DNA of 10,681 bases, from positions 1 to 10,681 of the forward strand of contig JALSHK010000428.1 of NCBI GenBank assembly GCA_026982275.1. The letters run 5' to 3'. This document shows positions 1 to 6,061 of this stretch, one piece after another (positions within the stretch are counted from its first letter, which is position 1; every line of letters begins with the position of its first letter). Origin of the DNA: Paracoccaceae bacterium. GTDB taxonomy: Bacteria > Pseudomonadota > Alphaproteobacteria > Rhodobacterales > Rhodobacteraceae. A program made the translations under genes and the position numbers. A model generated the notes under the pieces. The model did not search any database and was not told where the DNA came from. It saw only the letters and a program-made list of their open reading frames with translations.

Positions 1-1175
1 TTCTTTGGCTGCTCGCCAAAACACACCGTATCGCGACCGTAACGCTGGTTGAGCGCATCCAGCATGGCACAAAGCCGCTCGCGCGGGGTCGCCGCCCCGA
101 AAGCCCGCTCCTCGAACAGGTCGGCAATGTGGTTTTCCCGCGAGACCAGCCCCCCAAGCACCACCCCGACGCTGAACAGTTTTTTCGGTGCCAACCCCTG
201 CCAAAAGCTTTCCATATGGGCCAGAAGTGTAAAACTGTCTTGTGTGGCTGCAATTTTTCCGCCGTAATGCAGGCGCTTGTAATTCTCGTTTGTTATCGAG
301 ATATGGAGCTTCGTTGCGAAAAAGCGACCATGCCGGAGCCGCGTGGCCGCCTTGACCAACAACCGTCGCAAAATGAGCCGCGCTTGTTGTGGATGCCGAC
401 TGTAGCCTGAAAGCACCTGCGAATGGCCCAGACTGTGGGGTTTGGCCTCCGGGTCCGGGATAGACTCGCCGCGCAATGCCCGCAAAAACCGCTCGCCGGC
501 CACGCTGTGCCAGATAGCGCGGGCCTGGCGGGGGGGCAACGCATAAAGCGAGGCTATATCCAGCACCCCGGCCGCATTCAGCCGGGCATTCATGCGCCTT
601 GATATCCCCGGAAGGTCGGTGAGCTTCAGGTGCAAAATCTTGTCCGGCAGCACCGCAGGCACCAGCCAGTCCGTGCCGCTGGGCTTGTGCAATTCTCCCG
701 CTACTTTGGCCAACAGACGATTTGTTCCCAGCCCGATAGAGCAATGCAACGCTTCGCCCGCATGCCGGTAAATGCTCTGTCGCGCGGCTTCGGCCAGCTG
801 CAGGGCGCGAGGCAGCTGTTGCTCGGACCCAAGCAACAGGCAAGACACCTCGTCGACCGAATGCACGCCGGCTATCGGCAGCACCCGCGCGACAGCCGCC
901 TTTATCTTGCTGTGCATTTCTACATAAATATCGTGCCGCGCCGGGCGAAAAACAATCCCCGGGCAAAGCTGGCGCGCCTCTTGCATGCGTGTGCCTACCC
1001 GCACGCCTTTGGCCTTGGCCTCGTAGCTCGCGGCAATACAGGCCGCCCGCTCGTGCAGGCTGGTCACTATGCCCACAGGGCGTTTGCGCAGGGCCGGCTC
1101 CAACTGCTGCGCCACCGAGGCAAAATAGCTGTTCATATCCAGATACAAGACCTGAACCAAAATGCCTTCGCTCAT
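1..1175 (-). CDS. Y-family translesion DNA polymerase (UmuC/DinB-like), C-terminus cut by window edge
   Basis: Template-directed DNA polymerase that copies past damaged bases at stalled forks. The frame is open for 391 codons from the ATG at 1175 to the left edge, with no stop, so only the C-terminal end is missing. Visible motifs: VLYLDMNSYFASV near the N-terminus, with metal-binding D13 and probable steric-gate F18; HSVDEVS, with the catalytic pair D108/E109; a later CSIGLGTNRLLAKVAGEL block followed by a helix-hairpin-helix-like LTDLPGISRRMNARL thumb segment; and, near the edge, DALNQRYGRDTV, a pattern typical of UmuC-type proteins. The intact acidic residues argue against ImuB, the catalytically dead relative found in many alphaproteobacteria. 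The ATG at 1175 is preceded by AAGGGA about 9 bases upstream. It lies 60 bases behind pccA with an SOS box between. No umuD-like gene is visible. Family assignment is firm; UmuC versus DinB subclass is not. Confidence 0.9.
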   Translation of the reverse strand, partial: MSEGILVQVLYLDMNSYFASVAQQLEPALRKRPVGIVTSLHERAACIAASYEAKAKGVRVGTRMQEARQLCPGIVFRPARHDIYVEMHSKIKAAVARVLPIAGVHSVDEVSCLLLGSEQQLPRALQLAEAARQSIYRHAGEALHCSIGLGTNRLLAKVAGELHKPSGTDWLVPAVLPDKILHLKLTDLPGISRRMNARLNAAGVLDIASLYALPPRQARAIWHSVAGERFLRALRGESIPDPEAKPHSLGHSQVLSGYSRHPQQARLILRRLLVKAATRLRHGRFFATKLHISITNENYKRLHYGGKIAATQDSFTLLAHMESFWQGLAPKKLFSVGVVLGGLVSRENHIADLFEERAFGAATPRERLCAMLDALNQRYGRDTVCFGEQPK

Positions 1176-1204
1176 CCCGTGATTCCCTTTCAGGCATCAC
1201 TTTA

Positions 1205-1219
1205 GAACAAAAAGAGAAC
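1205..1219 (-). promoter_or_regulatory. LexA-binding SOS box (GTTC-N7-GTTC)
   Basis: Read on the minus strand, two GTTC direct repeats are separated by exactly 7 bases (TCTTTTT). This is the LexA operator form known from alphaproteobacteria such as Rhodobacter. It sits 30 bases upstream of the polymerase start codon. A plausible -10 (TATACA, 1228 to 1223) lies just upstream, so bound LexA would cover the transcription start. I infer damage-inducible expression of the polymerase. The match is exact, and its position before an SOS-type gene makes chance unlikely. Confidence 0.88.
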
Positions 1220-1235
1220 ATTTGTATATTCAAAA

Positions 1236-3227
1236 CTATTCAAACTCCATAATCACTTCGTCCACCGCAAGGCTGTCCCCTGCCGCAGCGTTGATCCCGG
1301 CCACCACGGATTTTTTCTCGGCGCGCAAAACATTTTCCATTTTCATGGCTTCTACCGTGCAAAGCGCCTGGCCTTCCTGCACCTCGTCACCCACCGCCAC
1401 ATCGATCTTCACCACCAGCCCCGGCATCGGGCAGAGCAACAGGCGCGAGGTATCCGGCGCGGTTTTTTCCAGCATATGCCCGGAAAGCTCGAACAGGCGC
1501 GGAGTGCGGATAATGACATTCAGATCCGCGCCGCGATGGCGCATACGATAGCCCCCCGCGATCGGCTGCACCTTGGCAATCACCACCTCTCCCGAAATTT
1601 CCAGCTCGGCCAAAGCATCGCCGGGCAGCCAGTCGGATGTGACCCGCAGGCTGGAGCCATCATTGAAGTTAACGGTTGATCCGGCCTTGTCCGCTTCTAT
1701 TTTAACCTCGAAATCAACGCCTTGCAGGGAAATCACAAAATCCTCGCCCACCTTGCGCTCGTGGTTGTCAATCCGCCCGCTGATCTGCGCGGCCCGAATT
1801 TCCGCCACCCGCATCATGGCCGAAGCCCCCGCCGCCAATTGCTTCAGCACCGGCTCGGGCAGAGCTGCCCCCTGAAAGCCGTCAGGGTATTCCTCGGCGA
1901 TGAAGGCCGTGGAAATATCCCCCGAAATGAAGCGCGGATGATCCATCACCGCGCTCAGGAAGGGCAAATTATGACCAATGCCCTCCAGCTCGAATTCGTC
2001 CAGCGCTTGCCGCATGCCGCGAATAGCCCCCTCCCTGTCAGGTGCCCAGGTGCAGAGCTTGGCGATCATCGGATCGTAAAACATGCTGATCTCGCCACCC
2101 TCGAAAACGCCGGTATCATTGCGCACAGCGCCCTCGATCTCGGCGGGCGGGCGATAGCGGGTGAGGCGCCCGATGGAGGGCAGGAAATTACGGTAAGGAT
2201 CCTCGGCATAAAGGCGGCTTTCAATCGCCCAGCCATTGATGCCGATATCGCTCTGGCGCAGCGCCAGCTTCTCCCCATAAGCCACGCGGATCATCTGCTC
2301 CACGAGGTCGATATCGGTAATCAGCTCGGTTACCGGATGTTCGACCTGAAGGCGGGTGTTCATCTCCAGAAAATAGAAATTCTGCTCACTATCGACAATG
2401 AATTCCACCGTGCCCGCGCTGCAATAATCCACGGCTCTCGCCAGAGCCACCGCCTCCGCCCCCATTTTTGCGCGGGTTTCGGGGGTGAGGAAGGGCGATG
2501 GAGCCTCCTCGATCACCTTTTGCTGGCGGCGCTGGATCGAACATTCGCGCTCGTTGAGATAAATGCAATTGCCCTGTTTGTCCCCCAGCACCTGAATCTC
2601 GATATGGCGCGGCTGGGTGATGAATTTTTCGATGAAAATCCGGTCATCACCGAAGCTGGCCGCCGCCTCGTTTTTGGAGCTTTGAAAACCCTCGCGCGCT
2701 TCCTCGTCATTCCAGGCAATGCGCATACCCTTGCCGCCGCCACCAGCGGAGGCTTTGATCATCACCGGATAACCGACCTCGCGGCTGATTTTTACCGCTT
2801 CCGCGGCATCCTCGATCAGCCCCATATGGCCCGGCACGGTCGAAACACCCGCTTCTTCCGCCAGTTTTTTGGAGGTGATTTTATCTCCCATCGCCTGAAT
2901 AGCCCCCACAGGCGGCCCGATAAAAGCCACGCCGGCAGCCTCCAGCGCCTCGGCAAAAAGCGGGTTTTCGCTCAAAAAACCATAGCCCGGATGCACGGCC
3001 TGCGCCCCTGTCTCCTTGATCGCATCCATGATTTTATCAATCACGATATAGCTTTCGGCGGCGGGCGGCGGGCCGATATGCACCGCCTCGTCGGCCATGC
3101 GCACATGCAGCGCATTGCGATCCGCATCCGAATAGACCGCCACGGTTTTGATGCCCATCTTTTTGGCGGTTTTAATTACACGGCAGGCGATTTCACCGCG
3201 ATTGGCGATCAGGATTTTTTCAAACAT
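1236..3227 (-). CDS. pccA: Propionyl-CoA carboxylase alpha subunit (biotin carboxylase and biotin carrier)
   Basis: ATP- and bicarbonate-dependent carboxylation of biotin, then delivery of the carboxyl group to PccB, for propionyl-CoA to (S)-methylmalonyl-CoA in the cytoplasm. The 663-aa protein starts MFEKILIANRGEIACRVI. Domains in order: biotin carboxylase N-terminal domain (about 1-110), ATP-grasp (about 115-320) with glycine loop GGGGKG at 162-167 and active-site EMNTRLQVEHP at 288-298 (E288, R292), carboxylase C-terminal domain (about 335-445), the linker/BT region typical of PccA, and a biotinyl domain at about 596-662. The biotin attachment motif AMKM has K629, 34 residues from the end as usual. 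I chose the ATG at 3227 rather than the one 7 codons upstream because the protein then begins at the conserved MFEKILIANRGE and has a GGGGG Shine-Dalgarno sequence. Acetyl- or methylcrotonyl-CoA carboxylase are less likely given the pccB and pccR neighbours and the length. A strong terminator lies just upstream. Confidence 0.96.
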   Translation of the reverse strand: MFEKILIANRGEIACRVIKTAKKMGIKTVAVYSDADRNALHVRMADEAVHIGPPPAAESYIVIDKIMDAIKETGAQAVHPGYGFLSENPLFAEALEAAGVAFIGPPVGAIQAMGDKITSKKLAEEAGVSTVPGHMGLIEDAAEAVKISREVGYPVMIKASAGGGGKGMRIAWNDEEAREGFQSSKNEAAASFGDDRIFIEKFITQPRHIEIQVLGDKQGNCIYLNERECSIQRRQQKVIEEAPSPFLTPETRAKMGAEAVALARAVDYCSAGTVEFIVDSEQNFYFLEMNTRLQVEHPVTELITDIDLVEQMIRVAYGEKLALRQSDIGINGWAIESRLYAEDPYRNFLPSIGRLTRYRPPAEIEGAVRNDTGVFEGGEISMFYDPMIAKLCTWAPDREGAIRGMRQALDEFELEGIGHNLPFLSAVMDHPRFISGDISTAFIAEEYPDGFQGAALPEPVLKQLAAGASAMMRVAEIRAAQISGRIDNHERKVGEDFVISLQGVDFEVKIEADKAGSTVNFNDGSSLRVTSDWLPGDALAELEISGEVVIAKVQPIAGGYRMRHRGADLNVIIRTPRLFELSGHMLEKTAPDTSRLLLCPMPGLVVKIDVAVGDEVQEGQALCTVEAMKMENVLRAEKKSVVAGINAAAGDSLAVDEVIMEFE

Positions 3228-3250
3228 CAGGCAAAGCCCCCTTGGCACAT

Positions 3251-3281
3251 AAAAAAGGCCGCCCGCAAAAAGCAGGCAGCC
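3251..3281 (-). terminator. Intrinsic terminator after the lipoprotein gene
   Basis: On the minus strand the arm GGCTGCCTGC, a TTTTT loop and the arm GCGGGCGGCC form a 10-bp stem with two G-U wobbles. Six T residues follow directly. It lies 32 bases past the lipoprotein stop and ends 23 bases before the pccA start, so it separates pccA from the genes upstream in the same direction. The form is canonical. How strongly it stops RNA polymerase cannot be read from the sequence. Confidence 0.85.
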
Positions 3282-3313
3282 CCATGGATTTCAAGCGCGA
3301 TGAAGCGCGTGGT

Positions 3314-3517
3314 TTAGCAGGTGTTGGTCTGGTAGCACGCCGCGCCAGCGCCCGCGCCGATAACCGCACCGGTGACCATATTACCACCGGTTGCGCCCGC
3401 CACGCCCGCGCCCAATAGCGCGCCCATACCGGCGCTTTCGCCCAGGGTGCTACAGGCTGAAAGGGTGAAACCCGCCAGAACGAGAGCGGCAAATTTATTT
3501 CGTAAAATGCTTGGCAT
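3314..3517 (-). CDS. Small glycine-rich lipoprotein between pccB and pccA
   Basis: A 67-aa protein: N-terminal MPSILRNKF, a hydrophobic stretch (about 10-20), and a lipobox LSAC with C22 as the lipidated cysteine. The predicted mature part is only 46 residues. It is rich in Gly and Ala with spaced small residues (GALLGAGVAGATGG, GAVIGAGAGA), which resembles a glycine zipper, and it ends in CYQTNTC with two more cysteines. The ATG at 3517 has GGAG 8 bases upstream; a longer in-frame start exists at 3682 but would bury the signal peptide. It probably sits in the outer or inner membrane facing the periplasm. Family members of this kind are often called entericidin- or OmpA-like glycine zipper lipoproteins, but I cannot assign one. 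Its link to propionate metabolism is unknown; the position inside the pcc locus is the only hint. Confidence 0.85.
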   Translation of the reverse strand: MPSILRNKFAALVLAGFTLSACSTLGESAGMGALLGAGVAGATGGNMVTGAVIGAGAGAACYQTNTC

Positions 3518-3626
3518 TGTCTTTCTCCAAATGGTTTGCCTCCACAGGATGCCCGCATGGGTCGCCGCAATCCAGCCTTTTTTACACGCCCAACCTTTGG
3601 GTCGGCGGAATGTTGCACAGCGCGGC

Positions 3627-4001
3627 TCAAGGCTCGATCCCCTCAAACATCTCCGGAAAGCTACGACGCGCCCGCGCCACATCTATTTTCAGCATAGCCT
3701 CGTAACAGGCGTTATCAAACGGATCGGTGGCAGGGATAACCTCGCGGCCAAAGAGCCAGTTCAGTCGCCCCGCATCCAGATTTCCACGCTCAAAGGGCTG
3801 ATCGCCAAAATGCGCCCAGAGGCTGGCGATAAACACCGCATCAGCCTTTTTATCAATCGCGCGGCGGTCGCGAAAGCGCTCGCGGGCCTTTAGCGGCGTG
3901 ATCCCCTTGGGCGAGGCCCGCCTTATGGTGAATTGCAGATCAGAGCTGGGCAAACGGCCCGGAAAGCCGCGATGCTTGAGCATATAGGGAAGATTAGCCA
4001 T
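3627..4001 (-). CDS. Conserved-looking hypothetical protein, 124 aa, pcc locus
   Basis: I do not recognise a domain. The protein is soluble, with no signal peptide or membrane segment, and is rich in Arg, Phe and Asp. It begins MANLPYMLKHRGFPGRLP and contains the stretch LWAHFGDQPFERGNLD near residues 63-78. The ATG at 4001 has an excellent AGGAG with a 5-base spacer. It follows the 79-aa membrane gene on the same strand, with a 27-bp tandem repeat in the gap, and is followed 109 bases later by the lipoprotein gene. Codon use is like the flanking genes. Reality as a gene is supported by length, ribosome binding site and strand. A supporting role in propionyl-CoA carboxylase expression or assembly is only a guess from position. 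Confidence 0.78.
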   Translation of the reverse strand: MANLPYMLKHRGFPGRLPSSDLQFTIRRASPKGITPLKARERFRDRRAIDKKADAVFIASLWAHFGDQPFERGNLDAGRLNWLFGREVIPATDPFDNACYEAMLKIDVARARRSFPEMFEGIEP

Positions 4002-4022
4002 GGGAACTCCTAGCGGGAACGC

Positions 4023-4088
4023 CTAATCGTCGCCCCTTACGGGGCGCTTCTAGTCGTCGTCCCTTACGGGGCGCTTCTAGTCGTCGTC
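4023..4088 (-). repeat. 27-bp tandem repeat, 2.4 copies, with a GTAA-loop hairpin
   Basis: Read on the minus strand, two identical 27-bp units (4088 to 4062 and 4061 to 4035) each begin GACGACGACTAG and continue AAGCGCCCCGTAAGG. A third, degenerate 12-base start, GGCGACGATTAG, follows (4034 to 4023). The first unit begins in the last three codons (Asp-Asp-Asp) and stop of the 79-aa gene. The unit length keeps frame, so the same frame carries three TAG stops in a row. At 4031-4046 the last junction forms a perfect 6-bp hairpin, CGCCCC-GTAA-GGGGCG, with a GNRA-type loop. It ends 20 bases before the AGGAG of the 124-aa gene. Confidence 0.93.
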
Positions 4089-4316
4089 CCCGAGATGCAT
4101 CACCGCAATCGCGGCCGAAACGCCGCCGAAGGTCAGGGATGATTGAAAAATCAGAATGAAAGTGGCAATACCGCTTTCGTCGCGCGCCAGCATATCGCCC
4201 ACGCCCAGAAAATTGCTCCAGATGATCGCCAGCGCAAAAACCGCACCAATCGCGATGCCATTGGCAGCATGGAAAATCAAAAAACGCACCAGCTTGGGCG
4301 GATCGGGTAGTTTCAT
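4077..4316 (-). CDS. Small two-helix membrane protein, pcc locus (start uncertain)
   Basis: A 79-aa protein with two predicted membrane helices, about residues 12-38 (FLIFHAANGIAIGAVFALAI region) and 49-75 (IATFILIFQSSLTFGGVSAA region), ending LGDDD. Family unknown to me. The ATG at 4316 has only a weak AAGG upstream. An in-frame ATG at 4346 would add ten residues, also with a weak site. The best Shine-Dalgarno in the gap (AGGGGG, 5-base spacer) serves an ATG at 4392, which is in another frame. One base fewer in the A5 run at 4358-4354 would join that start to this frame and give 104 aa. So the N-terminus, and possibly the integrity of the gene, is open. It lies between pccB (86 bases upstream) and the 124-aa gene. 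Confidence 0.72.
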   Translation of the reverse strand: MKLPDPPKLVRFLIFHAANGIAIGAVFALAIIWSNFLGVGDMLARDESGIATFILIFQSSLTFGGVSAAIAVMHLGDDD

Positions 4317-4358
4317 CGGCTTGGCCTTGTGAGTTTCCCCTAACATACGCCGATTTTT

Positions 4359-4373
4359 CCGCTTCGCAAGCGG
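4359..4373 (-). other. Short inverted repeat in the pccB downstream gap
   Basis: On the minus strand CCGCTT-GCG-AAGCGG forms a 6-bp stem with a 3-base loop, 29 bases past the pccB stop and before the 79-aa coding region. It is followed by A residues rather than T residues, so it is not an intrinsic terminator. It could stabilise the 3' end of pccB mRNA or be incidental. Confidence 0.4.
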
Positions 4374-4401
4374 GCTTGATTGTCGCAGACATAAGCGCCC
4401 C

Positions 4402-5934
4402 CTAAAGCGGAATGTTATCGTGTTTTTTCCACGGATTGCTGAGCTGCTTGCCCCGCAGGCTGGCAAAGGCCCGCGCAACGCGTTTCCTTGTATTGCGCGG
4501 CATGATCACCTCGTCAATAAAGCCCCGCTCGGCGGCCTTGAAGGGGCTGGCGAAGTTGGCCTCGTAATCGGCGGTATGGGCAGCGATTTTTTCGGCGTCG
4601 CCAAGGTCGGCGCGGTGGATAATTTCCACCGCCCCAGCCGCGCCCATAACGGCGATTTGCGCGCTTGGCCATGCATAATTGAAATCGCCGCGCAGGTGCT
4701 TGGAGGCCATCACATCATAAGCGCCACCATAAGCCTTGCGGGTGATCACCGTCACCTTGGGCACCGTGGCCTCGCCATAAGCAAATAGCAGCTTCGCGCC
4801 GTGTTTGATCACCCCGCCATATTCCTGGCTGGTGCCGGGCAGGAAGCCGGGGACATCCACGAAGGTGAGAATCGGAATTTCAAAGGCATCGCAAAAGCGC
4901 ACAAAACGGGCGGCTTTGCGGCTGGAGTCAATGTCCAGACACCCCGCAAGCACCAGCGGCTGGTTGGCGACCACGCCCACGGTCTGGCCCTCAAGCCGGA
5001 TGAAGCCGGTCAGGATATTCTTGGCAAAATCCGCCTGAATCTCGAAAAAATCACCCTCGTCGGCGGTTTTCCGGATCAGCTCGTGCATATCATAAGGGGT
5101 GTTGGGATTATCCGGCACCAGCGTATCAAGGCTTTCCTCCACCCTGTCATGCGCATCGAAAAACGGCCGCACAGGGGGCTTCTCGCGGTTATTTAGCGGC
5201 AAGAAATCCACCAAGCGGCGGACCTCGATCAGGGCTTCAAGGTCATTGTCATATGCACCATCTGCCACGGATGACTTGCTGGTATGGGTTTTGGCCCCGC
5301 CTAGCTCCTCGGCCGTCACCACCTCGTTTGTAACGGTTTTAACCACGTCAGGGCCGGTCACAAACATATAGGAGCTATCGCGCACCATAAAGATAAAATC
5401 GGTGATCGCAGGCGAATACACCGCCCCGCCCGCGCATGGCCCCATAATCACGCTGATCTGCGGCACCACCCCGCTGGCCTCGATATTTTTCTGGAACACA
5501 TCGGCATAGCCGCCAAGGGCATCCACGCCCTCCTGAATGCGCGCGCCGCCGGAATCATTCAGCCCGATCAGCGGCGCGCCGTTTTTCATCGCCATATCGG
5601 CCACCTTGACGATTTTCTGCGCATGGGTCGCCGAGAGCGAGCCGCCCAGCACGGTGAAATCCTGCGAAAATACGTAAACCATGCGGCCGTTGATCGTGCC
5701 CCAGCCCGTCACCACCCCATCACCGGGGTATTTCTGCTTTTCCATGCCGAAATCGGTGCAGCGATGCGCCACAAACATATCGAATTCCTCAAAGCTGTCA
5801 GGGTCCAGCAACACCTCCAGCCGTTCCCGCGCCGTCAGCTTCCCCTTGGAATGCTGCACATCAATCCGCCGCTGACCACCACCAAGCCGCGCTTCTTCAC
5901 GGCGGGTTTCGAGCTGTTCAAGAATAGATTGCAT
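4402..5934 (-). CDS. pccB: Propionyl-CoA carboxylase beta subunit (carboxyltransferase)
   Basis: Transfers the carboxyl group from biotin on PccA to propionyl-CoA. The 510-aa length is normal for PccB. The N-terminal carboxyltransferase half covers about 1-250, with the acyl-CoA oxyanion-hole motif GGARIQEG at 129-136. The C-terminal half covers about 270-500, with the biotin-site motif AYGGAYDVM at 401-409 and VDVPGFLPGTSQE at 359-371. The ending NPWKKHDNIPL is characteristic of PccB-type subunits. The ATG at 5934 gives the usual N-terminus (MQSILEQLETRREEARLGGG) and has GGGGAG about 8 bases upstream; a longer in-frame start at 6069 would run through the control region and is rejected. It is the first gene of the minus-strand locus, divergent from pccR, and is expected to be activated by PccR when propionyl-CoA builds up. 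Methylcrotonyl-CoA carboxylase beta is the main alternative and less likely. Confidence 0.96.
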   Translation of the reverse strand: MQSILEQLETRREEARLGGGQRRIDVQHSKGKLTARERLEVLLDPDSFEEFDMFVAHRCTDFGMEKQKYPGDGVVTGWGTINGRMVYVFSQDFTVLGGSLSATHAQKIVKVADMAMKNGAPLIGLNDSGGARIQEGVDALGGYADVFQKNIEASGVVPQISVIMGPCAGGAVYSPAITDFIFMVRDSSYMFVTGPDVVKTVTNEVVTAEELGGAKTHTSKSSVADGAYDNDLEALIEVRRLVDFLPLNNREKPPVRPFFDAHDRVEESLDTLVPDNPNTPYDMHELIRKTADEGDFFEIQADFAKNILTGFIRLEGQTVGVVANQPLVLAGCLDIDSSRKAARFVRFCDAFEIPILTFVDVPGFLPGTSQEYGGVIKHGAKLLFAYGEATVPKVTVITRKAYGGAYDVMASKHLRGDFNYAWPSAQIAVMGAAGAVEIIHRADLGDAEKIAAHTADYEANFASPFKAAERGFIDEVIMPRNTRKRVARAFASLRGKQLSNPWKKHDNIPL

Positions 5935-5950
5935 AATGGTCTCCCCAAGG

Positions 5951-5961
5951 TTTGCATTGCA
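5951..5961. promoter_or_regulatory. Degenerate PccR-like site in the pccB leader
   Basis: TTTGCATTGCA repeats the TTTGCA core of the two perfect sites further along. It lies 17 to 27 bases upstream of the pccB ATG, next to its Shine-Dalgarno sequence. If occupied by the regulator it would act close to the start of transcription or translation of pccB. The match is partial, so this may be chance. Confidence 0.35.
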
Positions 5962-5996
5962 CCATAGGCCAATCGGGGCGCGCGGGAAAGCAGGGA

Positions 5997-6024
5997 TTGG
6001 CATATTTGCAAACACTGGTATACT
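5997..6024 (+). promoter_or_regulatory. Predicted sigma70-type promoter for pccR
   Basis: TTGGCA (5997-6002) and TATACT (6019-6024) are separated by 16 bases. They sit 38 bases before the pccR start and would place the transcript start near 6031. The perfect TTTGCAAA palindrome at 6005-6012 lies in the spacer and a second at 6045-6052 lies downstream of the start, an arrangement that suits autorepression. This is a pattern match only. Confidence 0.5.
6005..6012. promoter_or_regulatory. PccR/ScfR operator palindrome TTTGCAAA, site 1
   Basis: A perfect 8-bp palindrome (TTTGCAAA) near the middle of the divergent pccR-pccB region. As I recall, R. sphaeroides PccR recognises a motif built from TTTGCAAA units upstream of pccB. 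The site lies about 70 bases upstream of the pccB start, suited to activation of pccB, and between the predicted -35 and -10 of pccR. No second unit follows at the 4-base spacing I recall from the published motif. Confidence 0.7.
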
Positions 6025-6036
6025 TGTGCTGATAAT

Positions 6037-6052
6037 TTTGCGTATTTGCAAA
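6037..6052. promoter_or_regulatory. PccR/ScfR operator palindrome, site 2, overlapping the pccR ribosome binding site
   Basis: TTTGCGTA is directly followed by a perfect TTTGCAAA (6045-6052), exactly 40 bases from site 1. The last bases merge into AAAGGA, the likely Shine-Dalgarno sequence of pccR, whose ATG is at 6062. A bound regulator here would lie just downstream of the predicted pccR transcript start and could limit its own synthesis. The repeat is seen directly; its use is inferred from the family. Confidence 0.65.
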
Positions 6053-6061
6053 GGATGCCGC

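Noticed and set aside
630..1205. Open frame of 191 codons on the plus strand at the left end
   Set aside because: It is the shadow of the Y-family polymerase, whose catalytic motifs are read on the minus strand through the same bases.
1722..3317. Long open frame of 531 codons on the plus strand opposite pccA
   Set aside because: It mirrors the codon pattern of pccA on the other strand, has no family resemblance and is rich in His, Arg and Ala as antisense shadows of high-GC genes are. pccA motifs are complete on the minus strand.
3584..3605. CCCAA-AGG-TTGGG hairpin with a nearby homopolymer between the 124-aa and lipoprotein genes
   Set aside because: On the minus strand the run after the stem is A, not T, and on the plus strand the T run comes before the stem, so neither orientation gives a terminator.
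3994..4392. 132-codon frame starting at a good ribosome binding site after pccB
   Set aside because: It has no hydrophobic or domain-like segment, while the neighbouring frame gives a clear two-helix membrane protein. Its C-terminal RRLEAPRKG repeats are just the 27-bp repeat read out of frame. Its start is discussed as a possible frame problem.
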